This document shows positions 10,276-21,033 of a stretch of 64,000 bases of DNA, in pieces. Numbering within the stretch: the first letter of the stretch is position 1; each line of letters starts with the position of its first letter. Below the pieces are notes generated by a model. It saw nothing but the letters and a program-made list of their open reading frames with translations. It was not told the origin of the DNA and made no database searches. Where the stretch lies: the NCBI GenBank assembly GCA_030760725.1, contig JASWHV010000008.1:50195671-50259670 (forward strand), given 5' to 3'. Both the position numbers and the translations under genes were made by a program. Origin of the DNA: Neostapfia colusana (lineage: Eukaryota; Streptophyta; Magnoliopsida; Poales; Poaceae).

Positions 10276-10630
10276 CTAGTTATTAGAACTGGTAACCAAG
10301 TCAGTGGTGAATATAGTAGACTTATTGAATACAAAGTTTCTACTAAAAATGCCTTTTTCTGTATCCCACAATTTATAAGCTTTAACACCAGTACCATAAC
10401 CCAAAAATGCACTTGATACCTCTAGGCTCAAGTTCTCCATTATCAACATGTGCATAAGCGGTGCAGCCAAAAACTCTCAATTGCGAGTAGTCACAAGGTG
10501 AACCAGACCATATCTCGATTGGAGTTTTCTTATCAATACTTGTGGAAGGAGAACTGTTTATTGAGTAGCACGCCTTGGAAGCAGCTTCTGCCCAAAATTT
10601 CTTGCTTATACCCGAATGGACAGCATGCAA
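10276..10630 (-). pseudogene. Copia integrase C-terminal part
   Basis: Two overlapping minus-strand frames hold ISKKFWAEAASKACYSINSS, KTPIEIWSG, YSQLRVFGCTAYAHVDN and, after a frameshift near 10390, VKAYKLWDTEKGIFSRNFVF. These are the GKGY-type C-terminal integrase blocks of copia. The catalytic glutamate block lies in the degraded interval 10640-10780. Confidence 0.82.
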
Positions 10631-10786
10631 TGGACCTTTGAAATTATTGTTCTATTCATGCACTCCGCGACACCATTCTGTTGAGGGGTGTATAGAATTG
10701 TGTGGTGTCTTACAATTCCTCCTTCCTGCAATAATATTTAAAAGCACCAGAACAGAACTCCACGCCATTATTAGTTCTCAGAACTT

Positions 10787-11490
10787 TTACCTTCTTTTCT
10801 GTTTGCCTTTCAACCATAACCTTCCACTATTTGAATGACTGAAATACATCTGATTTATGCATAAGAAATATTGCCGAACTCGGCGTGAGTAATCATCAAT
10901 AATAGTTAACATGTAACTAGCACTACCATGAGATGTTTTACGAGAAGGACCCCATAAATCAGCATGCACGTAATCAAGAGTACCTTTAGTATTATGGATA
11001 GCAGTATTGAACTTTACTTTTTTATGCTTACCAAACATGCAGTGCTCATGAAAGTCAAGTGAATCTGCCTTGCAACCTTCAAGTAGGCCTCTTTTGCTTA
11101 ATTCTGCCAAACCAAGTGCACTCATATGCCAAATTTTAGTGGTATTAGACCGATTGTGAGTAACCACAGCATTAGTAGTAAATGTACTGCCTCGAAGCAC
11201 ATATAAGTTGGCAGATTTCAAATCACCTTTCATGACAATAAGAGGACCTTTCGTTACCTTCAAAACTCCAGTTTCAGCGGAATATTTGTACCCTTTTACG
11301 TCAAGGGTACTAAGTGAGATGAGATTCCTGAACATGGTTGGGACATCCCGTATTTCTGTTAATGTTTGTACAATCCCATCAAACACTCTAATCTGAAAAT
11401 TACCCATGTCAATGACCTCACATGCGGTGTTGTCACCCATCCTCACTATGCCACCTTTTTGTATAGGCTCATAAACACTAAACAGATCTT
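10787..11490 (-). pseudogene. Copia protease end, GAG-pre-integrase and integrase core
   Basis: Minus-strand translation opens at the gypsy LTR junction (11490) with DLFSVYEPIQKGG, continues RMGDNTACEVIDMG and LISLSTLDVKGYKYS (protease), then IWHMSALGLAELSKRGLLEG and HCMFGKHKKVKFN (zinc-binding GAG-pre-integrase), then DYVHADLWGPSRKTSHG and LTIIDDYSRRV (integrase core, first two catalytic aspartates). A frameshift follows near 10870. Confidence 0.87.
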
Positions 11491-14400
11491 TGTTAGTGCC
11501 GTAGGGGACGGTCGCTCCGACACTCCAGGAATAGAATTGGGTGGTGCCGTGTTAGGCGACACCGAACAGCACACATAGAAATGAATTCAAAGCATACACA
11601 AATGTGTATTAAACAACAGATTTGTTTTACAAATAGTAATGTACATTCTAATGTACAGCAGCGGAATATAAAATCAAATTTGCAGCGGATTTACAACTGT
11701 GATCACTCTCACAAACCTAGCCAAGCAGCAAAGGAGTTATCCTGCCTGGGGATAACACTTTCTAGCAGCAGGAAATGGATTCGGCGGCGAGCGGGGTTTC
11801 TTCTAACCATGCAGCCAAGAATGGCACTGTCATGCTTAACCCTTCACGGTATACGATGAATTACCTGCAAAACAACAACTCTGCAAGAGTGAGCACGATG
11901 GCTCAGCAAGACTTAACCGTCTCTCCTAAGGCATGCAACTCTACATGAAGGTAACTCAAGACATAGATAATTTAAGTTGCATAAAGACTCGCCTACAAGT
12001 TCATCCTTGATTTTCAAATTTTAGCCATCATAGTAATGACCTACGTCGAGCAACATTGGAAATTCACAATCGAACAAGAAACGATTCATTCCAATGTTAC
12101 TTGTCCCAAGGTGGAAAATAACTTTCATATGCTCTATCTCTACTTCATACATGGTTATCATGCAATTTAATTTAACATAACAACATATAAAACTTGCAAA
12201 CTGTTGTCACTCAACTTTGATTACTACGTCACAACACAGTGAGCAAACGGTACTCATAACCACGAGGGATGGTGATTCGAGTCAAACACCGCCTTGCTTA
12301 CTCGACACATACGCCCGCCTCTGAAGACCCAAATCTGGCATCCTTCATTACGTCATATGTGGCAACCTTTCACAGGACACCTGACTGTAGAACCGGTCGC
12401 GCCGTCTCAGGCTCATAGGTCTCACGAGACGATGTGGTATGCCTCTACAATCCAGTTTATCTGGTACATCGGTTTCTTGGGTCCCATATACCAGTAAGCA
12501 TCCGGTACACAACTCAATACTTGCTCAGCGGGGCCGCACACGAGAACGGCCCTTAACTGACACAGACAGAGCTACTCGACCGAGGCCTCATCTTGTCGCT
12601 GCCTACACTCTCTGCCCAGTCTCATATTTGTATACATAAACTTTAGTTTGCTTGAGTAAACCATACCCGTGTGAACCCGAACTATAGCTCGCGAGTAGAT
12701 TCCAACTACTCGACTTCTACCGGATGTCACAACCTATTTAGCATGACAATATTCTACAGCATGGACACTTCTTCTACCCTTGACTCCTTGGTTCATTTGG
12801 TCGTGCATTTTGAGTATAAATCATTGCTAACCTAATGCACAAACAAAACTCTAAACCATAGTAGTGAATAAAGTAAAACTTTATAAAATAACTTAAATGC
12901 AAACTGGAGCTTGCCTTTGTCTTGCAGGTGATAAAGTCAGATATAATATGCAGTTAGTTGCGGATCACTTGAGGCTTAATCATATGCTCGTCTTGCTTCT
13001 TGATCCAAGCTTCACTTCCTTCCCATTTCTTCACGTTGATCACTATACGTTATGAACATGCACATGTATTCAAATGTAAATATTTTTGACCTCAAGGCCT
13101 AATGACAAGTTGAAAACATAATTATGTTTATAAGATGGACTTTGAGATGATTCTAGGGGATGAAGCCGGAGTTATCTAATTGGGTTAAACACTAAGTGTC
13201 CTCACTAGTGGTTGTATTTTTCAACTAAGAAGGTTATATCGAAAAGTACTGATCCATAGCTCAAATTTATCTGAGAATTTTCCTGTGAGTTCCTTGTCAC
13301 AAGAAAACATTCTGGACCAAAATTCAGAACTTTTCATTGAGTAGTTCATCCAGAACAATTCCCTAAGCATTTAGGCAAAAAGGAATTAATTCTGTAGAAA
13401 TTTGCACTTTCATGCCAATTCAATTGAACCACGATTCCAAGCGTATCTCTGGGATCATGCATGAATTTTCCTAGGATTTTTGGAGCTAGGAATTGCCCAG
13501 AGCTGATTTTTCAAAGTGGGGCTACAGAGCTGAATTCAATTAAATCGGACCCCGGGGTGACGTGGCGCTCCTAGGACTCGGAACACACGGGGTACAGAGT
13601 TGAAATGCGCAGCCACAAATTGATCCAATGCCACAGAGAATCAAGTTTTCCCAAAGCAGAGGCTGACGTGTGGGCCAGCCCCCGTCGTCTTCTTCCTCTC
13701 GCCCCTGCGCCGGCCCGTCACCCACCTCGCCGGAGACCTCGCCGGGAGGGGGTTCTGGTGCACTGAACTCACTAATTCTCGCCGCCCCTACGTATTTTCG
13801 TGCGGAGAACACGTTTCCAGCATTCACTCAACCCGAAATTGGCCGGAACCCTAGGTCCGACGAGCGGCGGCCTCGGTGATACTTCGGCGACATCGCTAGG
13901 GCTCTGTGATGCACAAAAAGATTCACCGTTTGCTTGTACAGCATCACTGCACCGAGAGGAACACGGAACTACCTTCTGATCTTGCTGAAACTTGCCGGAA
14001 GTATGACCTCACCATCGAGCTCGGTCAAATTGTGGCGGAATTTAGAAAACTCGAAGAACAGTGTGTTTGCTCGACGCTCTCGGTGGTTTATGATCCTCTG
14101 AACTCGCATGGAGGTATAGGAGGTGTGTCCTACATTTTGTGCCGATTGGTTTACCGTGTGGTATGATTTTTTTATTAGGGCACCATCGGTGCATGTTGCA
14201 TGCCGTGGGAAAATGGTAAAATTCTGGCGAGACACGGGATGGCATGATGCCGGGATTGTGAGGGTGGTAGAAAGGTTCTAGGCAAACCTTTAGGCGTGCA
14301 AAACTCGATGGAAGAACGATCCTTGCGGCCGGGAGTCAAGTTCTCGTGGTGGCGGCTTTACACGGCGCCGGGGAGGAAATTGCGCTCGGCTCCGGGGGTT

Positions 14401-15325
14401 CCGGTGGGGGAATCATCTCGTTCTTGCGTCGGGCAGGTTGATGGAGGTTCGGCGAAGCTGGAACCGAGCTCAGTTGGTCATGGAAACAACCGAGACGTCC
14501 GGGCGCTGGGGACCCGAAGGTTTTCGTGCATGCGGCCGTGAGCTCGTCAAGGCACGGTTGAGGAGGACGAACAGACGATGGGAGTCGGTTTGTGAGGTGA
14601 AAAGATCGCGGTTTGAGCCGATAACAGCGAAGGAACGAGACCGGGTCCGCTCGGGAGGTGGCAGCGGCGCTGCCTCGGTGGCGCGTTCTGCGGTTCAGTG
14701 AGCTCGAGTGAAAAACAGAGGATGCCTTCAGTTGTAACTTTAGTCATCTCAATGACAAGTAGGCCCCACTTATTTTCTCTTCCAAAATATCTCCAAATTT
14801 GGTATGTTGCAAAATTCAGTCATGAGAAGCTCAAATTTGACATCCATTTGGGAAATTGACAAGGTTTACTTCAGGTTTGAATTTCAATTCAAATTCCAAT
14901 AAAATTCAAAAGCCTCTTTGAAATGAATATCAAAGTACTTCCAAATTTTCTCAAATTTTGCATTCCTCATAATTTGGACCTGAAAAATTCAAATATGGAT
15001 TCAAACTTTTAATTTGGCTGCTGCAAATGGGAGATTTGCAACCACAGTTTGCATCCTTTTTTTGAAATGCCCACCTTTGCATTTAAGTGAGCATTTGAAT
15101 TTAAATCTAAATTTAAGACTTCTCTTTCACATGGAAACTCTACACATGGTGTTTCATTCAACCTTGGCTTGAAACAATTCGAATGAACATTCTAGTTCAT
15201 TTGGTTGGACACATATGTGTATAATCATGTTTTAGAAAGTTTTTGTATGTCCCACTTTCTTGAATTTGAAACCTAACTTTATTCATAATTCAAGTTTTTC
15301 ACTTACAAGTTTTGGGACTTTTACA
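11491..15325 (-). mobile_element. Gypsy LTR inserted in copia protease
   Basis: The copia protease breaks between its SYHVC block (right of 15325) and DLFSVYE (left of 11491). The intervening ~3.8 kb holds no pol gene. It begins TGTTAGTGCC on the plus strand. The 11491-13100 part matches 59083-60805 and shares blocks ('gagactc', 'caacctttcacag', 'gcatccggtacaca') with the other chromovirus LTRs in reverse orientation. The AT-rich 14760-15250 part looks like U3. It is probably a solo LTR, or an LTR plus debris. I could not find a matching 5-bp duplication, so the right boundary is approximate. Short frames in it are not supported as genes. Confidence 0.65.
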
Positions 15326-15326
15326 T

Positions 15327-15866
15327 GTGCAGACATGATATGGTCAAGCAGAATCAAGTATCCATTGAGCATCATCAGTGACACATCCAGCGAATGCAAT
15401 GAGTACAGTATATTATCAGTAATCTCATCAGGGACAATTGAGGCACTTCCTTCAAGCTTACCCTTTTTACCGTTTCCCTTTTCTTTGTTCAGCAACTTCC
15501 AACAATCATCGATGACATGATTGTCCTTCTTGCAACAATCACTCACTGCCCCCTAAACTTGGAACGACTTCTTTGATTTTTTTTGTCGCTACCTTTATTT
15601 CCTGAATTTGATTTCTTTTGTTCACTTCGGCCACGAACAATCAATGCCTCTCCGTTAGAACTACCAGCATCTTTCGAGTTTACTATTTGTTTCATCTTTT
15701 CTTTTGCTGTCAAAGCCTCATAAACCTCGGCAACGGTTAGTATCACGAGTATATAGATTAGTATCTCGAAAGTTTGCATATGAAGGTGTAAGTGAATAGA
15801 GGAGACGAAGAGATAGGTCTTCATCTTCAAATTTTTTCCTCCATTGATAATATATTAACAATGATC
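15327..15866 (-). pseudogene. Copia gag C-terminus, zinc knuckle and protease start
   Basis: Minus-strand frames give AEVYEALTAKEKMKQIVNS, RGRSEQKKSNSGNKGS and RSRSKFRG, then a CCKKDNHVIDDCWKL knuckle (CX2-type, irregular), then, in another frame, the DSA...YHVC protease start. Sequence joins 23942-24317 once the 15872-23936 insertion is removed. Stops and frame changes around 15780-15840 make it non-functional. Confidence 0.8.
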
Positions 15867-15871
15867 TCCTT
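15867..15871. other. Target-site duplication TCCTT (left)
   Basis: TCCTT precedes the LTR start TGTCGAAG and is repeated at 23937-23941 after the right LTR end CCGACA. This fixes both ends of the gypsy insertion. Confidence 0.93.
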
Positions 15872-16185
15872 TGTCGAAGTGTTCAGTCGACACTTCCCCC
15901 GGGCCTGCACTGGGCAGCCCGCGGAGGTTCTTTTTTCGGTGGGGCTAGTCTCTAGCGGAGAGCTTGCGTAGATGGACGAGTTAGTAAGAGCTTGACACGG
16001 CGAGTTTTACGTGGTTCAGGCCGCCGGAGCGTAAAACCCTACGTCCACGACGAGCTATGCAGCTCGCTGTATTGCTTGCTGCTCAGGACCGGAGGCCTGA
16101 GCTCGGGGGTGAGTTACAGCTTGAGAGTGCATGGCTAGCATATGAGTTGCAAAGTGCGAACCCCTGCTATCGACGCCTACCCGAG

Positions 16186-16195
16186 CCTTTTATAG
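16186..16195 (-). promoter_or_regulatory. LTR TATA box
   Basis: Minus strand CTATAAAAGG, a near-consensus plant TATA box, about 400 bp downstream of the G-box repeats. The same sequence is at 23155-23164 in the other LTR. Confidence 0.75.
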
Positions 16196-16593
16196 TCCAA
16201 GGCTAGGGCAGCTTACAAGGGGGGCCGGGACCCGACAGGTGATCCCGGGAAGATTGTCTATTATCTACCGTATCTGCAGTTATGCCGGTAGTTGTCTCTG
16301 GTCGAAGGCTTCTGAGTCTTCATATTGCTGCCCTGCCCATGCCGCATGCTAGTCGTAGTGGTTGATGACGGCGCAGGAGGCATGGGATGTCTTGTCGCGG
16401 TGTTTATTGGCTGGCAGGTTCTGACACCGCGCACCAGTCTGTGATGCGACTGGGCGCAACGGCACCTGACAGAAGCGTGCTCCGCGCCTCCGCGTCTTGG
16501 GAAGACGCGGGCCTTGAATACCTTGTACGGGCAAGGTATGGGGCGTCTTTACGCCCGCTGCCTATCGCTCGGGGCAGGCAGCATCGTTCTTCT

Positions 16594-16918
16594 GGCCACG
16601 TGGCGGGTCCGGAGCCCTTCTCTGAGGAGAGAAGGGTCCGGCCTGCGGGGCACGTGGAGCCTCCGGACCTCTCCCCGCGGAGGGGGGGGCTCGGCTTCTG
16701 TCGGCCACGCGGCGGGCTGGAGCTCTCCTCTGAGGAGAGGGAGGTCCGGCCCCGCTGGACGCGTGGCGCCTTCGGACCTCTCTCCCTCGGAGGGGGAGGT
16801 CCGGCTTCTGTATGCCACGTGGCGGGCCCGGAGCTCTCCTCTGAGGAGAGGGAGGTCCGGCCCCGCCGGACGCGTGGCGCCTTCGGAGCTCTCCCTGCGG
16901 AGAAGGGCGAGTTCCTTA
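16594..16918. repeat. Three ~110-bp tandem repeats with G-boxes (left LTR)
   Basis: Units start near 16594, 16703 and 16813. Each begins with GGCCACGTGGC or a variant (second unit: CACGCGG), then the palindrome CTCTCCTCTGAGGAGAG or a close form, then a CCTTCGGACCTCTC-type segment. GCCACGTGGC is the G-box core bound by plant bZIP and bHLH factors. Located in U3 upstream of the TATA box, they could act as an enhancer. That role is inference. Confidence 0.85.
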
Positions 16919-16966
16919 GGCATTTTCCCCTGTGCGCGGGGGTACCCCATATCTCAGGTACCGACA

Positions 16967-16990
16967 GTGGCCCCCGGGCCCATCTCGGGG
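16967..16990 (-). promoter_or_regulatory. Polypurine tract region
   Basis: On the minus strand a G-rich run (CCCGAGATGGGCCCGGGGGC) ends directly at the 3' LTR. Position, not sequence alone, supports the call. Confidence 0.55.
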
Positions 16991-17456
16991 GAGATAGCGA
17001 GCCCGAGGTGGGACCTCCATCTCTTCCGATCCGCGCACTTCCTCTAAGTCCCGAATTGACCGCTGCCGGAGCACGAACGGCCGCGGGATCGTGGGAGCGT
17101 GCGCTCACTTGATGGTTGCTTTTACTGCGGCGGTTCCCAAGACTGCCACTTCTGCACGTTGCAGCGCTTTCTTCGGGAACCGCCGAAGTGCCTTGCCGGC
17201 TCATCTTCTCAGGAGACTGACTCCTTGACCCACCGCTTCAGTTGGGCGGCTTGGGTCCACCCGTCATCGGCACTCGGTCTAGGAGCCGAGGCGGTTGCCG
17301 ATGCGGTGTATTCGAAGAGTTCCGAATCGCTTGGAATTGCACCCGGGAAGTTTTTAGAGAGGGTCTCACCCACATTGCGGCTTCCCTTCGCACTTCTCTG
17401 TGTTTCTTCTCGGACTCTTGTGCTTTTGCTCTCTTGCCCTTGAGTTCTCCCTCGCC

Positions 17457-19178
17457 ATGGCTTCCAATCCGCCACCAGAGAAGAAACGCGCTCGATCTCC
17501 TCCAGCAGCGGCATCTGTGCCAAGTCGGGAATCTGGGGTGCCTGGCACTCCCTCCGGTGGCGACTCGAAGAGGCCCCGGGCTGATGCGCTGGGGAAAGCT
17601 TCTGGGGTGTCCCCTGTTCCGCCAGTTCAAGTGACTGCGGAGCGGCCGTCAGTGACGGTAGCGGGCTCTGGGAGTCCTACCCTGGCTCGGAAGTCAGGGT
17701 TCAGAGCCCGCTGGAGTGTCCGCGCTTCCCGGCCATCCCCGACTAGCGGGGAGTCAGTGCCGTTACGCTCGGAGCCGGGGGCAACTGCCGCGGCCCCCAG
17801 GCCAGCGCGAACTTCTCCTGTTCCGGTGTGCCCGGACTCCGCGGCGGCGTCATCTCTTCCTGCCGAGACGGCCACCGCGACCCCCAAGCCAGCGCAGGTC
17901 GACCCTGCACCAGGCTGCCCGGCCTTTACTCCAGCGCCGCCTGCCCCGGCTCGCTCCCCTCCATAGGTCAAGGAGCCAGAAGTTGAAGAGAGCCCGGCAG
18001 GTCCGGCTGCCAGAGCTTCGGCGCCATCTTCTCCTGATCGGCGTCTCGTCTCGGTTGCTGGTGCGTCGACTCCTCTTGAGGACAAGGTAATGGAGGAGGT
18101 CGGGGGGACTGTCCCGGCCTCTGTTGCTCCATTGCCCCTGGCGGATGCCTTCGCGCTTGCCGAGACGAGCGTTCGGCAGGTCTTGGCTGCACTAGGTCGC
18201 GAGCGGGAGGAGTATATGGTTGAACGGGATCGCCTCCTCACCTGGGGAAACCTTCTGCGGGAGAGGACCGCGAAGGTTAAGAGCGAGCTCGACTCCAGGC
18301 GGGAGTTGCTCGACTTCAGGGAAGTGCTCCTCGACGGGATGAAGCGGGCTGTCGACCGCATGGATACCCAATCGCGGTGGATCAACAGGGAGGCCCTGGA
18401 GGCACATGCCTGGGCCGAGGAGAGCCTCTCTGCTGCTGTGGAGATACGGCAGCAGCTGGAGCGCCGTGAACTCGCCGTTGAGGAACGGGAGCGTTCCACG
18501 GCAGCTGAGGCGGAGAGGGTCGCCGCGCAGCTGGCGGCGGACGAGGATGACCTCCGAGCTCGGATCGAGGAGCTGGAGATCGTGAAGGCAGACCTCGACT
18601 TGAGGGAGGAACAGATCTCCCGTGATCATCGGGCGGTCTTGGACCGGGAGTTGACCGCCGACTTCAAGGCTGCTGAGTTGGAGCGGCTCGCCAAGACTCT
18701 CCATCTTCGGGAGAGCTCCCTGGCGGCCAAGGAGAAGGAATTCTCCGAGAGGAACCTGGAGGCTCTGCAGGTGGCCCGCCGCGAGGTGGAGGAGCTTTCG
18801 GCCTTGCGGTCCTCCGAGGCTCTTGCGGTCTCGAGCTTCCTGGATCGAGCGGGGTCCGCCCTGATCCCTCTTGGCTTCAGTCCGGTGAGGGCCGCGGCCC
18901 CTGCGTTGGAGGTGATCCCCGCGCTGGAGTCGATCGGCGCCAAGCTGGACAGGCTAGACTTGGTGGTCGCCAGCGAGCTTGAGGCCGAGGGATGCAGCCT
19001 AGCCTTAGAGGTCGCCTCTCATGTGCTGGCATGCTTTAAGAGTCGCGACCCCTCTTTCTCGCTAGAACCAGCGAGAGAGGGCCCAGCCGCAGAGCGGCAA
19101 CAAGCTGCCAGGGCAGAAGTCGAGGATGTGGCCGCCCTTGTAGCCGCAAGGTTCCGGCGGGAGCCGGGAGGTCCTTAG
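17457..19178 (+). CDS. Antisense ORF of the gypsy element (coiled-coil protein), one amber stop
   Basis: The plus-strand frame starts at ATG 17457 (an earlier in-frame ATG is at 17400) and is open to 19176-19178 except for one TAG at 17964-17966, giving about 573 codons. Residues 1-170 are Pro/Ala/Ser-rich with a basic KKRARSP patch near the start (possible nuclear signal). Residues about 230-480 are a strongly charged heptad-like coiled coil (RERTAKVKSELDSRRELLDF, RRELAVEERERSTAAEAER, RARIEELEIVKADLDLREEQ). The C-terminal part is Ala/Leu-rich and ends RRFRREPGGP-like. It lies opposite the element's own transcription, between gag and the 3' LTR. The length of open frame despite 2.4% LTR divergence suggests past selection. 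Function is unknown. A spliced product is also possible because the stop lies in CCATAG|GTC. Confidence 0.6.
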
Positions 19179-19435
19179 GACTTGTTTCTCCCTTTTTATC
19201 GAATCTGTAGTCCAGCTCATGGAGCCTCGCTTAGTTCGACTCTTTTAGACATCTGTGTCTGTGATGCTTTTTCTCTCCTTCTTGGCTTTGCCTGACTGAG
19301 TCCTTAGCTCCGCAAGGTACTCAGAGACCATCTCCAATCTCGGAGCTCCGCATAGACACCTTCCCCGGGTCCTAACCGTGTTAGGGGCCCCCGGGGGTCT
19401 CCGGATCTCGCCCCATGGGGAGCTCCAAATCTGCC
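19179..19435. other. Untranslated region after the antisense ORF
   Basis: No convincing frame. It contains 'tcggagctccgcatagac' and leads into repeat units like those of the LTR. Confidence 0.5.
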
Positions 19436-19640
19436 TGCCACGTGGCAGGTACGGAGCTCCTCCTTAAGAGGCGGGAGCTCCGGCCATGCTGGACACGTAG
19501 GGCTTTCGGAGCCCTCCCACCGGGGGGGGGGGGGAGGTCCGGTTTCCGCCTGCCACGTGGCGAGCCCGGAGCCCTCCTCAGGGGAGGCGAGAGCTCCAGG
19601 CCCGCTGGACACGTGGGGCCCTCGGGTCCCGCCCCTGCTG
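19436..19640. repeat. Interior copies of the LTR G-box repeat
   Basis: Two diverged units carry GCCACGTGGC at about 19437 and 19552, an ACACGTGG box at about 19601, and the same CGGAGC(T/C)CTCCTC... layout as 16594-16918. A run of about 12 G at 19520-19532 separates them. These lie well outside the LTRs. Confidence 0.75.
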
Positions 19641-21033
19641 GAGGGGCAGGTCCCGGTCCTTCCAGTCCTAGGCCGGAGTAGTTGGTAGCTCCTTTCCCCC
19701 TGTTTCATGCAGTCCCTGTTGCCGTAACCTGGAGGTCCTGCACACAGGCAGAGGAAACGTAATTCTCCTCGGGGGGTCCTCCCCTCCCGTCTCCTAGTCT
19801 TATCCGTCTTACGATCCTGATTCGCTATACGGGGCTTGGGCAATTCTGTGCACGAGGCGCCGGAGCTCCGGCTCCCTCTGAGGTCCGGGTACGGCCGTCC
19901 GATCCCTAGTACCGGGCCATGCGCTGGGGAAGCAGAGTGCACGTGCTTTGGGTTCATGACCAGGCAAAGCGGTTGTACTCCCCTGTACCTCCGGAGGGCA
20001 GGATGCGCATGCTTTGGGCTCATGGCCGGCTAAGCTGGATACGCACCCTGGACCCCCCATGCACAACGCAGGCCTTTCCTGGAGGTAACCAACTGGCACC
20101 GCAACATCTGACTGGGGGAGGCCCGAGAGACTCACTCGGCCATCGGCAGGTGCCTCAAGCGCAGCCTCCTTCGGTAGGATAGCGAATGCCGACTATGGAT
20201 GAGCGCAGGAGAGGGGGAGCTAGATGTACGATGAACATACAGAGATAGTGCGATCATAAAAATTAATGCATAATTTAAATGAGCGCATGAGAGAGAGCTA
20301 AGTAGAACAGGTCTCTGTATTCGTGCCCGTAGATGGAATTCTGGCTGTATGTGAAGGCAATGTTCCGCCTCGTCTACAAGGGAAGCAAGACTCTACGCGC
20401 TTAGGGTCGGAACCAGGCTAAACTGGACGTAGTCCTGTACCGTCCCTTGAGACTTAGCTGCCCCAAGCTCTGTTCCTAAATCCTATGGGATCCATTACAG
20501 AAGGGAATAACCCTGTTCTACTGATGCTCGGGAAGTAGGACTTATAGTGTTGCTTCATGGCAAGGATTTTTGGGAATGGATCCCACTCTCGGTTGAATGG
20601 CATGTGTACCTGGGGCGGCAGCTTTCATGATTCGGAAGGGACCTTCCCTGCTGGGGGAGAGCTTATGGGTCCTTCTTGGAATAGAGCGTGCCGCTTCACC
20701 AGGTTGCCCTCCTGCAGGCCCCCGACGCATTTGGTTCTTTGGCGGTAGTGCTTAGAGCATTAGCCGAGACCGTGCGTTGTGGGGTGTTCCCTGCAGCCGA
20801 GTCTTGTCGACGAGGCTGTTATCTTCGCGCTGGATCAGGTCCTGCGCGGCTTCTCCTGGGGGCCCCCGGGGAGTTCTCCCCTTCTGGCTAAGGCCTTCAA
20901 GGGGTAGGTGGGCCCCGGCTTGCCTTGGATGACCTGAGGCGTCTTCCCCTTCTGGCAAGGCCTTCAAGGGGTTGACAGACCATAGGCGGCTCCCGAGAGG
21001 TATGTTCGAGGCACGGAGGCGCGCCACAATTGG
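19641..21033. other. Gypsy interior without pol domains
   Basis: GC-rich sequence with only short frames on both strands. No RT, RNase H, integrase or protease motif is readable. Short imperfect repeats ('tttgggttcatgac...ggcaaagcgg' and 'tttgggctcatggccggctaagctgg') occur near 19945-20035. Confidence 0.6.

Larger units (their letters stand above)
15872..16966 (-). repeat. 3' LTR of the gag-only gypsy element
   Basis: Plus-strand ends are TGTCGAAGTG and GGTACCGACA. It aligns along its full length with 22840-23936. In transcription direction (right to left) it contains three ~110-bp G-box repeats, then a TATA box at 16186-16195, then R/U5. Confidence 0.93.

Noticed and set aside
13540..14747. 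Clusters of 60-95-codon frames inside the gypsy LTR
   Set aside because: No protein motif, both strands open, and the region is LTR sequence by homology.
16404..17204. 266-residue minus-strand and 241-residue plus-strand frames at the LTR end
   Set aside because: They translate the tandem G-box repeats of the LTR and are repeated in the other LTR. Both strands are open because of GC composition.
17627..18499. 290-residue minus-strand frame opposite the antisense ORF
   Set aside because: Ser/Arg/Ala-rich shadow of the plus-strand frame produced by high GC. No motif, and the coiled-coil reading on plus is coherent.
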